A stretch of DNA of 64,000 bases, from the NCBI GenBank assembly GCA_031841125.1, contig CM063113.1, forward strand, positions 42,004,197-42,068,196, given 5' to 3'. Both the position numbers and the translations under genes were made by a program. Below the pieces are notes generated by a model. The model made no database searches, had not been told where the DNA came from, and saw only the letters and a list, made by a program, of their open reading frames with translations. Below are positions 10,970 to 22,152 of this stretch, in pieces. This DNA is from Acanthococcus lagerstroemiae (Eukaryota; Arthropoda; Insecta; Hemiptera; Eriococcidae). The stretch's first letter is position 1, and each line of letters opens with the position of its first letter.

Positions 10970-12350
10970 CGCTTGAGTGACCCCCACTTATCACTAATAT
11001 TAGAAGTCTGAAGTGTTCAGGATACATATGAGTTCGGAAATGAGTTTTCGAGTAAAAATGGAATTTGTTTGAAAAAATGTGCTGGAAATAAGTGTTGTGT
11101 AAAAATTCAACTTGTTTGAAAACATACACTTCCCCGTGAATGAAAATGCCTGAGGTTACATACGAATTTAATTAGTTTGAAAAATTGTTGTTTTTTTTTT
11201 GGTACTTTAGGCACCTGAGTTAGTTAAGAATATGATGATAGTTGAAAAGAAAAATCGGCGTCTCGGTAGAAATAATAGCCTCTTATGAGTAAGAAAAACT
11301 TGGCATGTTCCTGCATGTTAGCCGTTATGTTAGTCTATGTGATACATCAATTCGAGCCTTCTTTTTATTTCTGCCAGGTAATTCAAATTTTCAAGTAACT
11401 GGCTTTCTATGAAGGTAATCAAAGTCGTGTAGCTAATAGATGTAGAGAGCCAAAAACGTAGAACAAAACTGGTCACCGCGTGATTTCTTTCATTACTGAC
11501 GTCTGTCATTCCCGTCAGTTCTGTATTTCTGCTATCATTATTTCTGATTTCTTTAATTTCTATTTATTCGATTAATTTTGTCCTGCGACAAACCGAAGCT
11601 TCTCTCTCTATTTCTGTGTGTGTGTGGGGGGGGGGGCTAATTTTTCAGGGGGCCCTTACTGCTGGGCGGATAATATTATACATTTTGCCTGAAATTTTAT
11701 CTCGCTGGTGATAAAAATGATATCAGCGAAATTTTGATAGCGAAATAATGCAAGATCATTTACAGAGGGTAAGTATTTTAGATCTAAATTGTAAACTTTC
11801 TTTGACAAAAATCCCAAAATGCGACACAACTGTGTAGATTCCGGAGTTCCAAGTTTCTCTAACAATGTTCACCATCAACGAGATGAAATTTCTGGCAAAA
11901 AATATGCTATCCGCTGAACGGTAAAAGCCCTATTCTGTTTATTAGAAACGGCGAGATGGGCAACCACTAAAATCTAACATGAATTTTCGACGCCATCCAT
12001 CTTTACATTTCGAAAATAAATTGAATTTCAAAAAGAAAGGTCTTAGCTCATTCAATTCCACCGTCTGATGCTCCGATTTTTCCAACTTTTCATGATGAAG
12101 GTGTTGGCCAACTGTTTAGGTACCTCATTGCTCTAACCCTCCTTCGTTTCGTCGTGGTACGCCTCTATTCTATTATTTCATTTCTCTAAGTTTTGTTGCC
12201 CATTTGTGTAAATTCTGTCGGCCATTTTCAAGATCTATCCAGAGGCGGTGCCTTGTCTTTCGAATTTGAAATGAATCTGATTCAGCCTCTTGTAATGCAG
12301 ATAGTTATGTTCCATTCTTGATTTCGAAACAAACCAACATGACTCCCGAC

Positions 12351-12644
12351 CAGGGATACGCAAGATTATGAATTCAGTGGCCTAAGATCGTCATCTGTAT
12401 CATTTGGAAAATTGAGAAAGATCACAGATATGGAAAAAATCATAATCTTGTGATCTTTTTGATTCTTAGACCACGTTTGCCCCAGGTTTTTGTGATATTT
12501 CTGATTTTAGAACATGATCTTCAGTCATCTGGAGACTACGTAGAAGATCACACGCATTCAAGTGAAATTCTAATGATCTCTAGATCATGACTAAATGATC
12601 TATAGATTTTTTTTTCTTTGAGCAAATGATCTTGTCTATCCCTG
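12351..12644. mobile_element. MITE with GATC-rich interior
   Basis: Ends read CAGGGATACGCAAGATTAT and, as reverse complement, CAGGGATAGACAAGATCAT (16 of 19). The interior is packed with GATC-containing words (gatctt, gatcat) in both orientations. No convincing target-site duplication, so it is probably old. The interior wording resembles the element at 25838-26062. Confidence 0.6.
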
Positions 12645-13140
12645 TTCTTTGCTATCAACTCCGACCTGGTCTAAAATAACTCTGATTCTGGGAATTAATT
12701 CATCGGGAAAGTGACTTTTTGTATTCTGCGACCCATCAAATGCTCGACTCTCATCTGAGATAATATTCAAAAATTGATACAGGCTCCGAAATTCGGACTT
12801 CTTTAATTTGGCCATCGAAAACACATGGATGCTTTCAAAAAGCCGAGGTGTGCTTTTAGAACTTGGTGGCTTTGTTATAAAGGAAGTACGAGTAATTAAG
12901 TTGAGGTAACGCACCCAAGACGTACCGATGGCTGGCCTAATCTGTATATATGGTGTCCTTAACACACAATTTGCACATTTGGACGGGCAAGCTTTAGAAA
13001 GAGACCCTTCAATTACGTCAGTACCCCAAATTTGTTGGATGCTTACCAAATTCCCGTTCAAAATCTCTTTAATGCCATTCCGCCTGAAATTTCTGGTAAC
13101 ATTTTATGTTGACTTTATTCACTCTCTTTTCTAATTTTCT

Positions 13141-13344
13141 CTCTCAACCCGAGCCCTGGAATCCGTCCTTCCGAGCATTACTTTAGAGACGTCGGGGAGG
13201 CTGTTAGGGCTGTCTTGGCCCCTTTTTCGTCTTGCCGAAAAAAACCTGCCTAGGTCGAAATGTAGCGAGTTGCTACGTGAGCTTGAACCCGGAACCTCCG
13301 GATTTCGAGACCAGCGTGCCACCCACTGGGCCAACCAGACCCCT
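13141..13344 (-). mobile_element. tRNA-derived SINE, near full length
   Basis: Same family as 2675-2876. The minus strand reads from a tRNA-like head ('gggtctggttggccca…') through the body to 'cgggttgagaga'. Point changes in both promoter boxes suggest an old copy. Confidence 0.85.
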
Positions 13345-13599
13345 GACTTTATTCATTGAGGCATTTATTATTTGGTAATTGATGGAATAATAGAAGTCGA
13401 GTGTAGGGTGAACTCCACTTGACACTGTGTCTCAGATTATTGATCTGCGCTGGATGTGTTGTACTGTATAAAGCAGATGCATCTTTTATGGAACATCATT
13501 TGTTTTGGCCTTATAAATTCGTTCAAATTCGACTAATCGAAGGAAATTTGTACCTAAAAGTACGAATGAGAAATACTGTTGTTCAATTTTAACCCTCTT

Positions 13600-14540
13600 T
13601 CTTGCTAAGCGGTTACCATTCGGGGATCGTCTGTTTCAATATTTTATCCGCGCATTATTTCCTCGTAGTTCGGAGCTACTGTTATGTATTATGGAGTTGG
13701 GTGGTACAAAAATCTGCCGACGGAAATAATAAATGAAGTAATGAATAAGGAGTAGGAGAGGAAATTCTTATCGGCGAGAGGGTGAACAGGCGAGAAAGTG
13801 AGCCTGGAACTTGAGAAACGATTACGGAGAAATGGATTAGGCGATATAACTTACGAGCAAAATAAATCAATTCGCCGTTGTATTATCGCACTTCGGTATT
13901 ATACGAAATTATTATCAAATGTGAATTACATCGTGCGAACGTGTTCCTTAATAAATTTTTGTTTCCAACTTCGTTTAATTTTATTCGCGCATTTTCACGA
14001 TAAGATTGTGTGTGTGGTTTACCGTGTATATACCTAGCGCCGTCTTCACCGCCGAACTTTTCTCCCCTGGTATATTTATTTATAAAGCTGTATTCGAGAA
14101 AGTCGTTTAATTTCGCAAGTTTTATTCGCCTCGAGATGAGGAAAAGTGTGCCCACATTCTTATACAGCAGTTCCAAGTACATGGGGATGCACTATAAAAG
14201 TATATAATATGTACGAGTGCACATTGTTCGTGTAAATCAATTTGTTATATTATGTACAGGTTTTCAAAATGAAACCTCGGTTGTTTTGGCGAAGCTTCGA
14301 GATTCCTCTCACGACTCTCACACCCTCGGCGCGGATGAGGACATAATTAATAACTCTACTGAGTAACGCCTGACTTCGTTGAATAAATAATTATGTTCAG
14401 CCGTGTCCATTAGCCGTTCTAAACGAATTACTCGGCATTTTTACGTTCGTTATAAAAAATCGTTTCAAATTTCATCCCCATTCAACGTCGAGGCCGATGA
14501 ATAATAAAAAAGATTTTCAGTATTCGATCGGGCAAACGCC
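13600..14540. other. TE-poor, CpG-containing single-copy block
   Basis: No repeat, splice-bounded exon or long frame that I trust, but the texture differs from its surroundings: frequent CpG (tcg, acg), few long homopolymers and scattered AT-rich homeodomain-like words (ttaatt, ataatt). Blocks like this inside large insect introns are often conserved non-coding elements. That is inference only; comparison with a related genome would decide. A 70-codon plus frame follows at 14549 and matches nothing. Confidence 0.35.
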
Positions 14541-14844
14541 CTCAACCAGTGGAAGGCATGGTATCAACGCCCAAGTCTGATGTAGATAGTTATTTAATTG
14601 TTGATGCCAACTTTCGTGCATTGATAGGAAAGAGTCTACTACAGTTTACATGCTCACGTATCATCCCTTTGATTGCTGAAGAGACCAAAATGCTGATCTT
14701 TCGTGTTACGAGGCGTGGATGCACGGGGAAAGTTATGAAAGCCACTACCACTCCCAGGTGAAAAAATTCTTATTTCAAGTGCTTCACTGTTCAAAATATA
14801 CGTAGACTGGCGTCATAAAACAAAATATACTTCATGTATGTAGG

Positions 14845-15066
14845 GTGTGCCAGTTCACAATTTCTTCCTTCTGGGGTCCATAGCGCTTTCTGCTGTTATA
14901 CCATCTTCAGTGGAGTACCCTCATAACACTCACTGATTGGACAGACTACACAACCACCGACAACCAATAGGAACACACCAAATAGGTTTTACCATACGGT
15001 ACTACACACCACTATAAATACAGAACGATAAAGAGAAAAGAAGGAAGAAATTGTGAACTGGCACAC
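14845..15066. mobile_element. Short element with perfect 28-bp inverted repeats
   Basis: Bases 14845-14872 and 15039-15066 are exact reverse complements (core 'tgccagttcacaatttctt'). The 166-bp interior contains no coding frame. The right arm abuts a mariner C-terminal relic at 15105-15190, so this may be a fold-back derivative using that element's ends. The flanks are too short and AT-rich to show a duplication. Confidence 0.65.
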
Positions 15067-15104
15067 ATATAGGATTTACCAAGTTCACTCACACTCCAAC
15101 GTGG

Positions 15105-15190
15105 ACACTAAAAGTATACTTTATTTAGAAGTTACATGTCTGGGTCCCTTTCAAAGTACTCCCCTCCCCGATGTACGCATTTATCCCAAC
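15105..15190 (-). pseudogene. mariner transposase C-terminal relic
   Basis: On the minus strand the frame reads WDKCVHRGGEYFERDPDM then stop, matching the W.KC…G.YFE pattern that closes mariner-family transposases. Only the last codons remain. The coding sequence is cut at 15191, exactly where the hAT terminus begins, which suggests the hAT inserted into this mariner copy. The rest of the mariner was not seen beyond the hAT. Confidence 0.55.
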
Positions 15191-16340
15191 CAGGGCCGCC
15201 CCCAGGTCAGTAGGTGCCCGGGGCGAGATTTTGATGTTTACATTTACAAAAAGAGTTACATTATTATGTAGGAAATATGACAAACAAAACTTCTGTTAAC
15301 AAAACTTTTTGATTTTACGAACAACTTAAAAGTAATCAGTCTGATTCGTCGATACCTTAAACCCACAAAGGAATTTTCCTTGCCTTGGCTTTCGCAAAAG
15401 AAGTTAAATGTCTTTAAATTCCAACTTTTTTGCAACATCTTTCTCTATGGATAAAATAGCCAAAGCATTTAGCCTTTCCTGTGTCATCGTAGATCGAAGA
15501 TAAGTTTTGATAAGTTTCAACGTGCTAAAACTTCGCTCAGCACTCGACACAGTTAGGGGGATGGTCAGCATTATTCTCAGAGCAATCCACAAATTAGTAA
15601 ATAGGTCTTTTTGGTCATGAGATTTAATACTTTTTAGCGCTTTGATGGGAGACAAAACTTTATTTGTTTTATCTTCATCGTGAACGATAGTTTGAACATG
15701 AATAATTTCATTATACAAGTCTTTTCCGTTTATGTCACTGATATTTTCAAATGTTAGAAATTCCTGAAGATTTAGGCAACACTTCTTCAGCTCCTCTTTT
15801 TCTGACAACTTGCCTATGTCATACAGGGAGCCCCATAAAGAATGGTGCTTGTTTAGCTGTTTTGTTCGTTCCCTAAGAGATGTAGTCACACTAGCAACCA
15901 GGGGCAAAAAAACATCTCTCTTAAAAAGTTTCTCCGAAGTGCCTCTAACTTCGTCAGACCCTTCGTACGAAAACTGCTTCTTTTTATTCCTCAATCTTTT
16001 GGTCGGGAAAACTGGTTCAATTTCAATATCTTCGGTAATTTCCTTAGCGGAAATGACTGCGCCTACAAGCCCTTTTTCTCTGAAAGATGCGAGGAAGGCT
16101 TGACAATAATTATCGAGCAGCCTCTTGGCAGATGTTAAGTCAGCCATCTTCCGTTGCACTGTTTTGCTAACAAGATTTACTTGAAATAAAAGGTCGTGCC
16201 AAACAATCAGACAAGTCAAAAAGAAAAATCTTCCATATGCGTTATCAGAGACTGAGCTTCTGTTGGCGTTGTAGGTCTGCTGCCAAAAATCTTGATCTAA
16301 GAATTGGAATAGAGAAGTCCTAGAATATCTTAAACGAGTC
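15191..16340 (-). pseudogene. hAT transposase (ZMYM1-like), 5'-truncated
   Basis: An open frame at 15404-16219 (minus) encodes about 271 residues and stays open upstream to about 16330. The N-terminal part has 'FLTCLIVWHDLLFQVN', typical of the region before the insertion domain of ZMYM1-like hAT transposases. The C-terminus carries the hAT dimerisation signature 'PLTVSSAERSFSTLKLIK' followed by 'LNALAILSIE'. The N-terminal BED/zinc finger and catalytic N-half are missing; a full protein would be 600-800 residues. The element's 3' terminus is visible at 15191 as CAGGGCCGCCCCCAGG, a hAT-style end. No matching opposite end was found, so this is a dead fragment. Coding is less eroded than in other TEs here, suggesting moderate age. 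Confidence 0.85.
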
Positions 16341-16749
16341 TTTGATGGTATTAAATCATACCTAACTTTCTTGTGTTCTGCCGTGATGAGGAAAAATTTC
16401 TTAACTACACTTTTGTCAATATGCCACTATTGGTATCACTGGAAGCAAAATAAAAATCTCTATCAATTTTTTATATTGAAAATAAAATATTTCATCTACA
16501 TCCCTGATCATTCAACTGCAAAAAATTAAAAAAGTGCGTTCGTCTACAGCCTAGTTTATCTCAACTGCATTTTGACTGATATATTGATAGAAAAATGGTC
16601 TGTCGTTTCCCTGAATGTTTTTGTTCTGAGATAGCGAAACAAATTTTGAAGTACATCTAATAGAAACTCGCGATTATAGATGAGTTGAGTTTTTTATCAA
16701 TCCTGAAAAAATTAGACTTCGTGTTGTTGAGTGATTTTGAATTGTTATT

Positions 16750-16905
16750 GTAATAAATTTTTGAATACGTTTAGTTATGTGAGTTTATATTGTAGATTAT
16801 TATTATTATTTAAGTGGTACCTTAGTTTAAATTAGATTGACACAATAATTAGTTAGGTACTCTTTAGTTATGTTGTATGTTGTGGTTTCTTTTTGCTATT
16901 CTGTC
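16750..16905. repeat. Dispersed repeat, copy B (partner at 2181)
   Basis: Diverged partner of 2181-2335, same orientation, with a (TTA)n expansion. The sequence on either side (16341-16749 and 16906-17631) holds no gene; frames there are short and AT-rich. Confidence 0.5.
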
Positions 16906-17813
16906 GAAAATAATTTCAGATAACATAATTATCTGAAACAAATTCCATTTATAATTTCAAATTTATTTCATTAGTGGTTCGTACATTATACCGATGAACA
17001 CCGCCGTTGCTTTTTGATTCAGTACATAATTGAACACAATAACGTGAAAAAATAAGATTTTTTTTGGTTAGTATAGTACATTCTAGAGGATATCAATCCC
17101 TTAATTTGCTACATTGTTCAGACTTGATCTGTAACGCCTCTAATTTTTTTTATTTTTCTAATATAAGACCTCCTGCCAAAATTTTGGTTCCTTAGGTCCA
17201 CATAAACCCGCGTCAACTTATTCACAGAATTACAACATTTGGAAACAAGTTGTCATGGGTTAATGTGGACCCTGCGGGCTGACACTCTGAATAAAGTCAA
17301 CTGTAAAAAAGAAAAAATTAAGGGAGTTACAAAGTTCGTCCAAAAACCTTTGCAAAATGAGGGACATCTTGCTGCACCGTATATATGAGTTTCCTTTCCT
17401 TAAAAAGAGCTAGAAGTCCGAATTTCAAATAGAAAATTGTTGGATTATACAACCAAAATGGATAATAAAACCCTAGTCAGGCCACTGATGCTAATAATTG
17501 AGGGCTACACTGGCCCCTTTCCTCACCATCCTGAAAAAAACTCGCTCAGCGTAAAATTGATTGAAAATGAACTTAGGAAACTGGAAGCAAGTACCCCAAA
17601 ATTAGGTAATGAGGTCCCCCGAAGTCCCCCACAGTGGTGTAGGAGTATAAGGGATTTTGGGGTTAAAACACCCCTAAGGTAAAAAAAAAAACGTTGAAAG
17701 AATTGCAGTTCTGAAAAAATAATGATATACAACATCCAGGATTCACCTGACCAGAGCATCAGCTCCTGAAGAATTTTATAGAATAACATTCTTCATACCC
17801 TTTTTTTGAATGC

Positions 17814-18770
17814 ATGAATAATGAATTGGAGAAACGCTTCATTAATTATTCCTCAATTCTGAAAAACTTCTTTGTTCTTCTGAATCCAAACCAAAGTAAG
17901 AAATGCAGAGATGAAGATATTAATGACATGAAAAATTCATGCGATTCCTATAAAAATGGCCTAAATTGTCCTCTAGAAATTGCAGGAGAATTATCTCTAT
18001 GGTACAAGACACGTCAGACAGCAAGCCAACTATCAACTATTATTCACTTCTTACAAGAATATTTTACCCATATTATTTGATTTTAGTGGGAAGTTACAAA
18101 ATTACATGATCCAATTCAAATACAACAACTGCACTATTCGCATAGAGTTTCCGCGTAAGCGAATCGTTGTGTTCGATCGAAAGCATTTGAAAATACAAGA
18201 TCTAACTTCTCTCTGACTTCCAAGAGGAATGCAAGTTTTTCCTGTCCTTTTTTAAGAGTTTTGGACCTTCTGCCACATCGAATCCGGAGGTCGCGGGTTC
18301 GAGCCCACGTAGCAGCTCGCTAGATTTCGACCTAAGCCGGTTTTTCGGCAACAAGAGAAAGAGGCTAAAATAGCCCTAACAGCCTCCCTGAAGTCTCTGA
18401 GGTAATGATCGAAAGAGCGGATTCCAAGGCTCGGGTTGAGAGCAAAATTAGAAAAGAGGTGTATGTAAGGAAAAGAGAGCGAAAAAAATACACGTCTGAC
18501 AGATTCTAGCTCGTAGTAGTGGTAGAGAACTCAAGCGCAATCCACTTACATACATTGAATTTTGCAATGGAGAAATATTCCCGTGTATTTACAAACTATT
18601 GAAAATTTTAGTAACTTTGCCTGTAACAACAAGCACGAGTGAGCGCTCTTTTTCAACATTGCGATTTGACAAGCACCACAGGAGAAAATAGACTCAATGA
18701 ACTCGCATTATTATATATATTATTTATCTAGAAGTACAGGTTTCAGTTGATGTAGTTTTAGATATGATGT
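17814..18770 (+). pseudogene. hAT transposase relic split by a SINE
   Basis: The first piece, 17814-18080, reads 'ELEKRFINYSSILKNFF…' through 'PLEIAGELSLWYKTRQ', matching the region between catalytic core and C-terminus of ZMYM1-like hAT transposases. The second piece, about 18550-18770, reads 'GEIFPCIYKLLKILVTLPVT' and continues TSTSERSFSTLRF, the dimerisation core. A stop (18689-18691) and a frameshift follow; in the shifted frame LNELALLYI and VSVDVVLDMM continue the domain. The SINE lies between the pieces. The N-terminal half is absent. Confidence 0.8.
18275..18450 (+). mobile_element. SINE inserted in the hAT relic
   Basis: Same SINE family, 5'-damaged: the A-box half of the tRNA head is missing or unrecognisable, but the B box 'gggttcgagccc' is intact, the body follows, and the copy ends in 'gggttgagag' plus an A-rich tail. 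It interrupts the transposase between its two coding pieces, so it arrived after the hAT did. Confidence 0.8.
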
Positions 18771-18953
18771 CTGAAAAAAAAAGAACATGACGTCTAAGAT
18801 GGCGCCGTACTTATTTGTGTTAGATTTATAAAATTAATTTTTGTAACGCAATTTGTCATTCTGTATTGAGTATTGGAGTAATTACCTCTATCGTACCAAA
18901 TATTCCACAGAAATGAAAACCTCTCCCAAAACTGAGACCTAGCTACGCCACTG

Positions 18954-21900
18954 GTCCCCCAATTCTATTTTTCACTTTGGTAGGTACCCTAATTGTTAGA
19001 GAGTTTGAAGGAGTTTCAGTCAAGTCTGGGCGAGTTATAAAGTGGTAAAAGAGTTTCAAGCTGCTGTAAGCGAATCTTGAAGAACTCTGTGGGAACCTTG
19101 AGGTTCTCAAATAAATTTAGGGAAGTCTTATTGCTTCGTAAGTGATCATTGAAGAGTCTTAGCTAATCTTGAGGACTGTGCCTGTCTTCTAGGAAAGTGA
19201 AAAACTGAATAGTATGGCTATGAATGTTAAAAATGCTTCAAAAAGTACTAATTTTTTGTTCTCCGAATTGCCCCTCTAGATTGTTTCTTGGACGCACTAG
19301 TGTGTGTTACTTGTATATGTGATCCACGTGCCTACCCAAATACCTTTTCTCAAATTCGATTCAGATCTCTTCGACTTCTCCGGCGACGTCTGAGGCTGTA
19401 TCTAATAAGCTTCCGCCCTTCAATTTTTTCATTTAATTTATTACACGATCGTAGGTAAGTATCCGCGCATCTTACCTACTATTCGAAAAACGGAATCGCT
19501 AGTGATGGTTAAATCAGAGTCGCATTATCCGGCATATTGAAAATACCAGTTACACCCATCATTAGCCTTCGCGTGCCATCACGTCATCTTTGATAGGGCA
19601 TAGAATAATTTTCATTAATCGAAGGTAGTGTTCGACAACAAGTCTCTCATCAGTTCCCCTCGACCTTGCCCGCCTGTGTGAAGACGAATTTATAATTCTA
19701 TATCAGACTGAATAGGGACAAAAATGGTTGCCACTCGTTAACCGCAAAGGTCTCTGGCGTACAAATAATGAGACTTGCTCGCTGAGTGTATTCGACCGTT
19801 GACCTCTCTGCACACGTATAGCCCGTATGTGTCACTTGGTTATTTATATTCATCATTTGCGTATTCAGCATTATCAGCACGTGCCCGATATTCTGGATAT
19901 GTAGATTAACTTTGTCACAAACGAGCTGCTGGCATTTCTTTCGGGGAGTCAGTGTGCATTTGATTGTTTTTCTTGTGTTCATATGTGGGGGGAGGGGGGG
20001 GGGGTAACAAGTAGTTCTCAGTATACCTAGGCGCAGCTATACTTCGAACATATTTCTTTTAAGACTTTTTGAAACTTTTCCGGATTCTTCAGGATGCTTT
20101 GAAACTCATCTAGGTCCCAGTGTAAGACTCGTATCTCTTTTAATCGCTTTGTGACTGAGTGGTATTGTACCCGTCTCGCATCTGTGCGACACAGGTTCCG
20201 TTGCCAGCGCCTTTGAGCTAGTGAACAGATTACGTTTCTCTCTCCGCAACTTCCTTTTGAATAGAGCGACCACAGTATCCATCGAAGTGGATAGATAGCG
20301 TGCTCCGCAGTCCCTCGCCAGTTTTCAAAAACAAAGCATTATACTCGCAGAACACCAATGCTACCAGATTTAGGGAAATTTCTTTAGTTTGAAAAAATAA
20401 ATTTCTAGAGAAACCGAAAATTTTTAAGACGTTTTTGAAAGCCTAAAATGTCAAAATAATATGTTCAGTTAATTTTATTGCCGTTGCAATGTGAAAAATA
20501 ACCCGCATTTCGGCATTCTGCTGTGTGATGCTTAAGATACTCGTGTCTAGACGAAGGGTGCTAAAATATTGAGTAGTTAGAGTACCATTGATGAAAATAG
20601 TGGATGAAATATGATCTAGTGACAGTGGTTTTGGAAATTGGATTATGAACTTGATGAAACATTGCTTCATTGTTTGTCTCAGACCTATGAGACTCTTTTA
20701 GGTACAAAGATTGATTTAAAGAAGTCTGAAGAAATCTAGGCTAGAGACTTGAAATCTGAAAAAACCTGATGAAATTTGGGCCAAAAAATGTCGAAGAAAT
20801 GTAAAGAAATTCTATACTGTCGAATGTTAGCAATCTGAGGAAATTTCACTGATGTCATCACCAGTATTTGAAGGATTAGGGTGTTGTGTTGTGTGTGGCT
20901 TGTGGATTGGTACTCATAACCTTGTAAGCACGTGGTTAGTATCTGGTAATGTACGCGTAAGTCTTCCGCTCAGAGAAAAATTTAACGCAACAAACCTTGA
21001 AGAATGCAATGGCATACTACTCCGGCTAATCTGCCATGAAAGCTCCGTGATTGAAAATCGTGTGACCCGTACGCCTTGACGTTAGGATTGAGTCGGAAGC
21101 CCTTCTAGGACTTTTTCAAACCTATTCAATTCTCTCCAAACTTTCAGATTTTTGAGTGTTGCGTCGCACTGACCTTACTTGAGGACCTAGCGATCATGTC
21201 CGGTGATTCCACTACAATACCCTAATGAACCTGAGACAGAAAGATTTTGGTCCTTGGATTCTATATTTTGCGGCTGTATTTCGACGCAGTTTCGCTACTG
21301 TTATGGTTAGTGGCGGAGCTCACCGTTGATCTATATTCAGATCTGGAACCGTTAGATCTGCGATCCACCTTTACTTGGGTGTTTATAAGAGATTTAAGAA
21401 CAGTGAAGGAAACAGTCATCCAGAACCGCATTCCATCGTATTCGACCCGTGAAAATTATATCTATCAATTGTTCCCATCCAATCTGCCGTTTTCATTTGA
21501 AAAGTAGGCTTCTAATATTTTGGAACTGCTCAGTTTACCAAAACTCTCCCTATTAGACCCTACTGCCCGCTGGAATAGCCTTTGCCCTTAGAAAATGCTG
21601 CTCGCTAAGGAAAATCTTACACACGATCACGCGAACAGCGAACATGTTATTGGGTGAAGAAATTCAAAGCTACGTTATTTACTACATACACGTTGGTGGA
21701 ATAAGAAAACGTAATTTGCTTTTATCTTTTATGGATGTCAAAGTTTGTAAATCGCGCGATGCAAAAAAAAATGAAAGAAAGAAAACGATAAGTGGAATTG
21801 CTTAAACGCAAAAATATTGGCAGTAAAATATCCGGGGATAAAGTTGCGGAAAATTGGAAGTTCATATATATTCGATGTTTCGTGTGATGGCGGTATTCTA

Positions 21901-22152
21901 AAGCGGTTGTCGACTCGAGTTATTTCGAAAACTGCCTGCCGTTTCAGAATTTCGGTTATGGTGTTACGTGGAAAAAGTTGTTGCTGAAGATGAATAGGTC
22001 ATCGAACTGCGAACCGAAAATACAGAGGGAATCACAAGAGAGTTTCTTTTTACTTTGCGCGGACGTATTTCAGAATGCAGAGGGTACATTTTTGGGATTC
22101 GTTCTGTATGATTTATTTTGAAGACTCGAACGTCTTGAAACTTCAGCTGGTT
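18954..22152. other. Gene-free intronic stretch with skewed quasi-repeats
   Basis: No supported gene. Two parts, about 18990-19200 and 20685-20840, are built from drifting words such as 'agtcttgaag', 'gaagaaatct' and 'gagactt' without a fixed period. About 20040-20130 is similar. A G-run lies near 19983-20003. Frames at 19698 (minus), 20852 and 21247 (plus) match nothing and lack convincing splice sites. Confidence 0.35.

Larger units (their letters stand above)
17632..18953 (+). mobile_element. Decayed hAT transposon with both ends and TSD
   Basis: The left end is CAGTGGTGTAGGAG and the right end, as reverse complement, CAGTGGCGTAGCTAGG. The flanks are identical 8-mers: 'gtccccca' at 17624-17631 and again at 18954-18961. 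This is a textbook hAT insertion. Inside, a transposase relic is read on the plus strand and a SINE interrupts it. At 1,322 bp it is well below autonomous hAT size, so it is internally deleted. The same CAGTGGCGTAGC terminus occurs on the MITE at 31687-31849, which is probably its non-autonomous relative. Confidence 0.9.
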
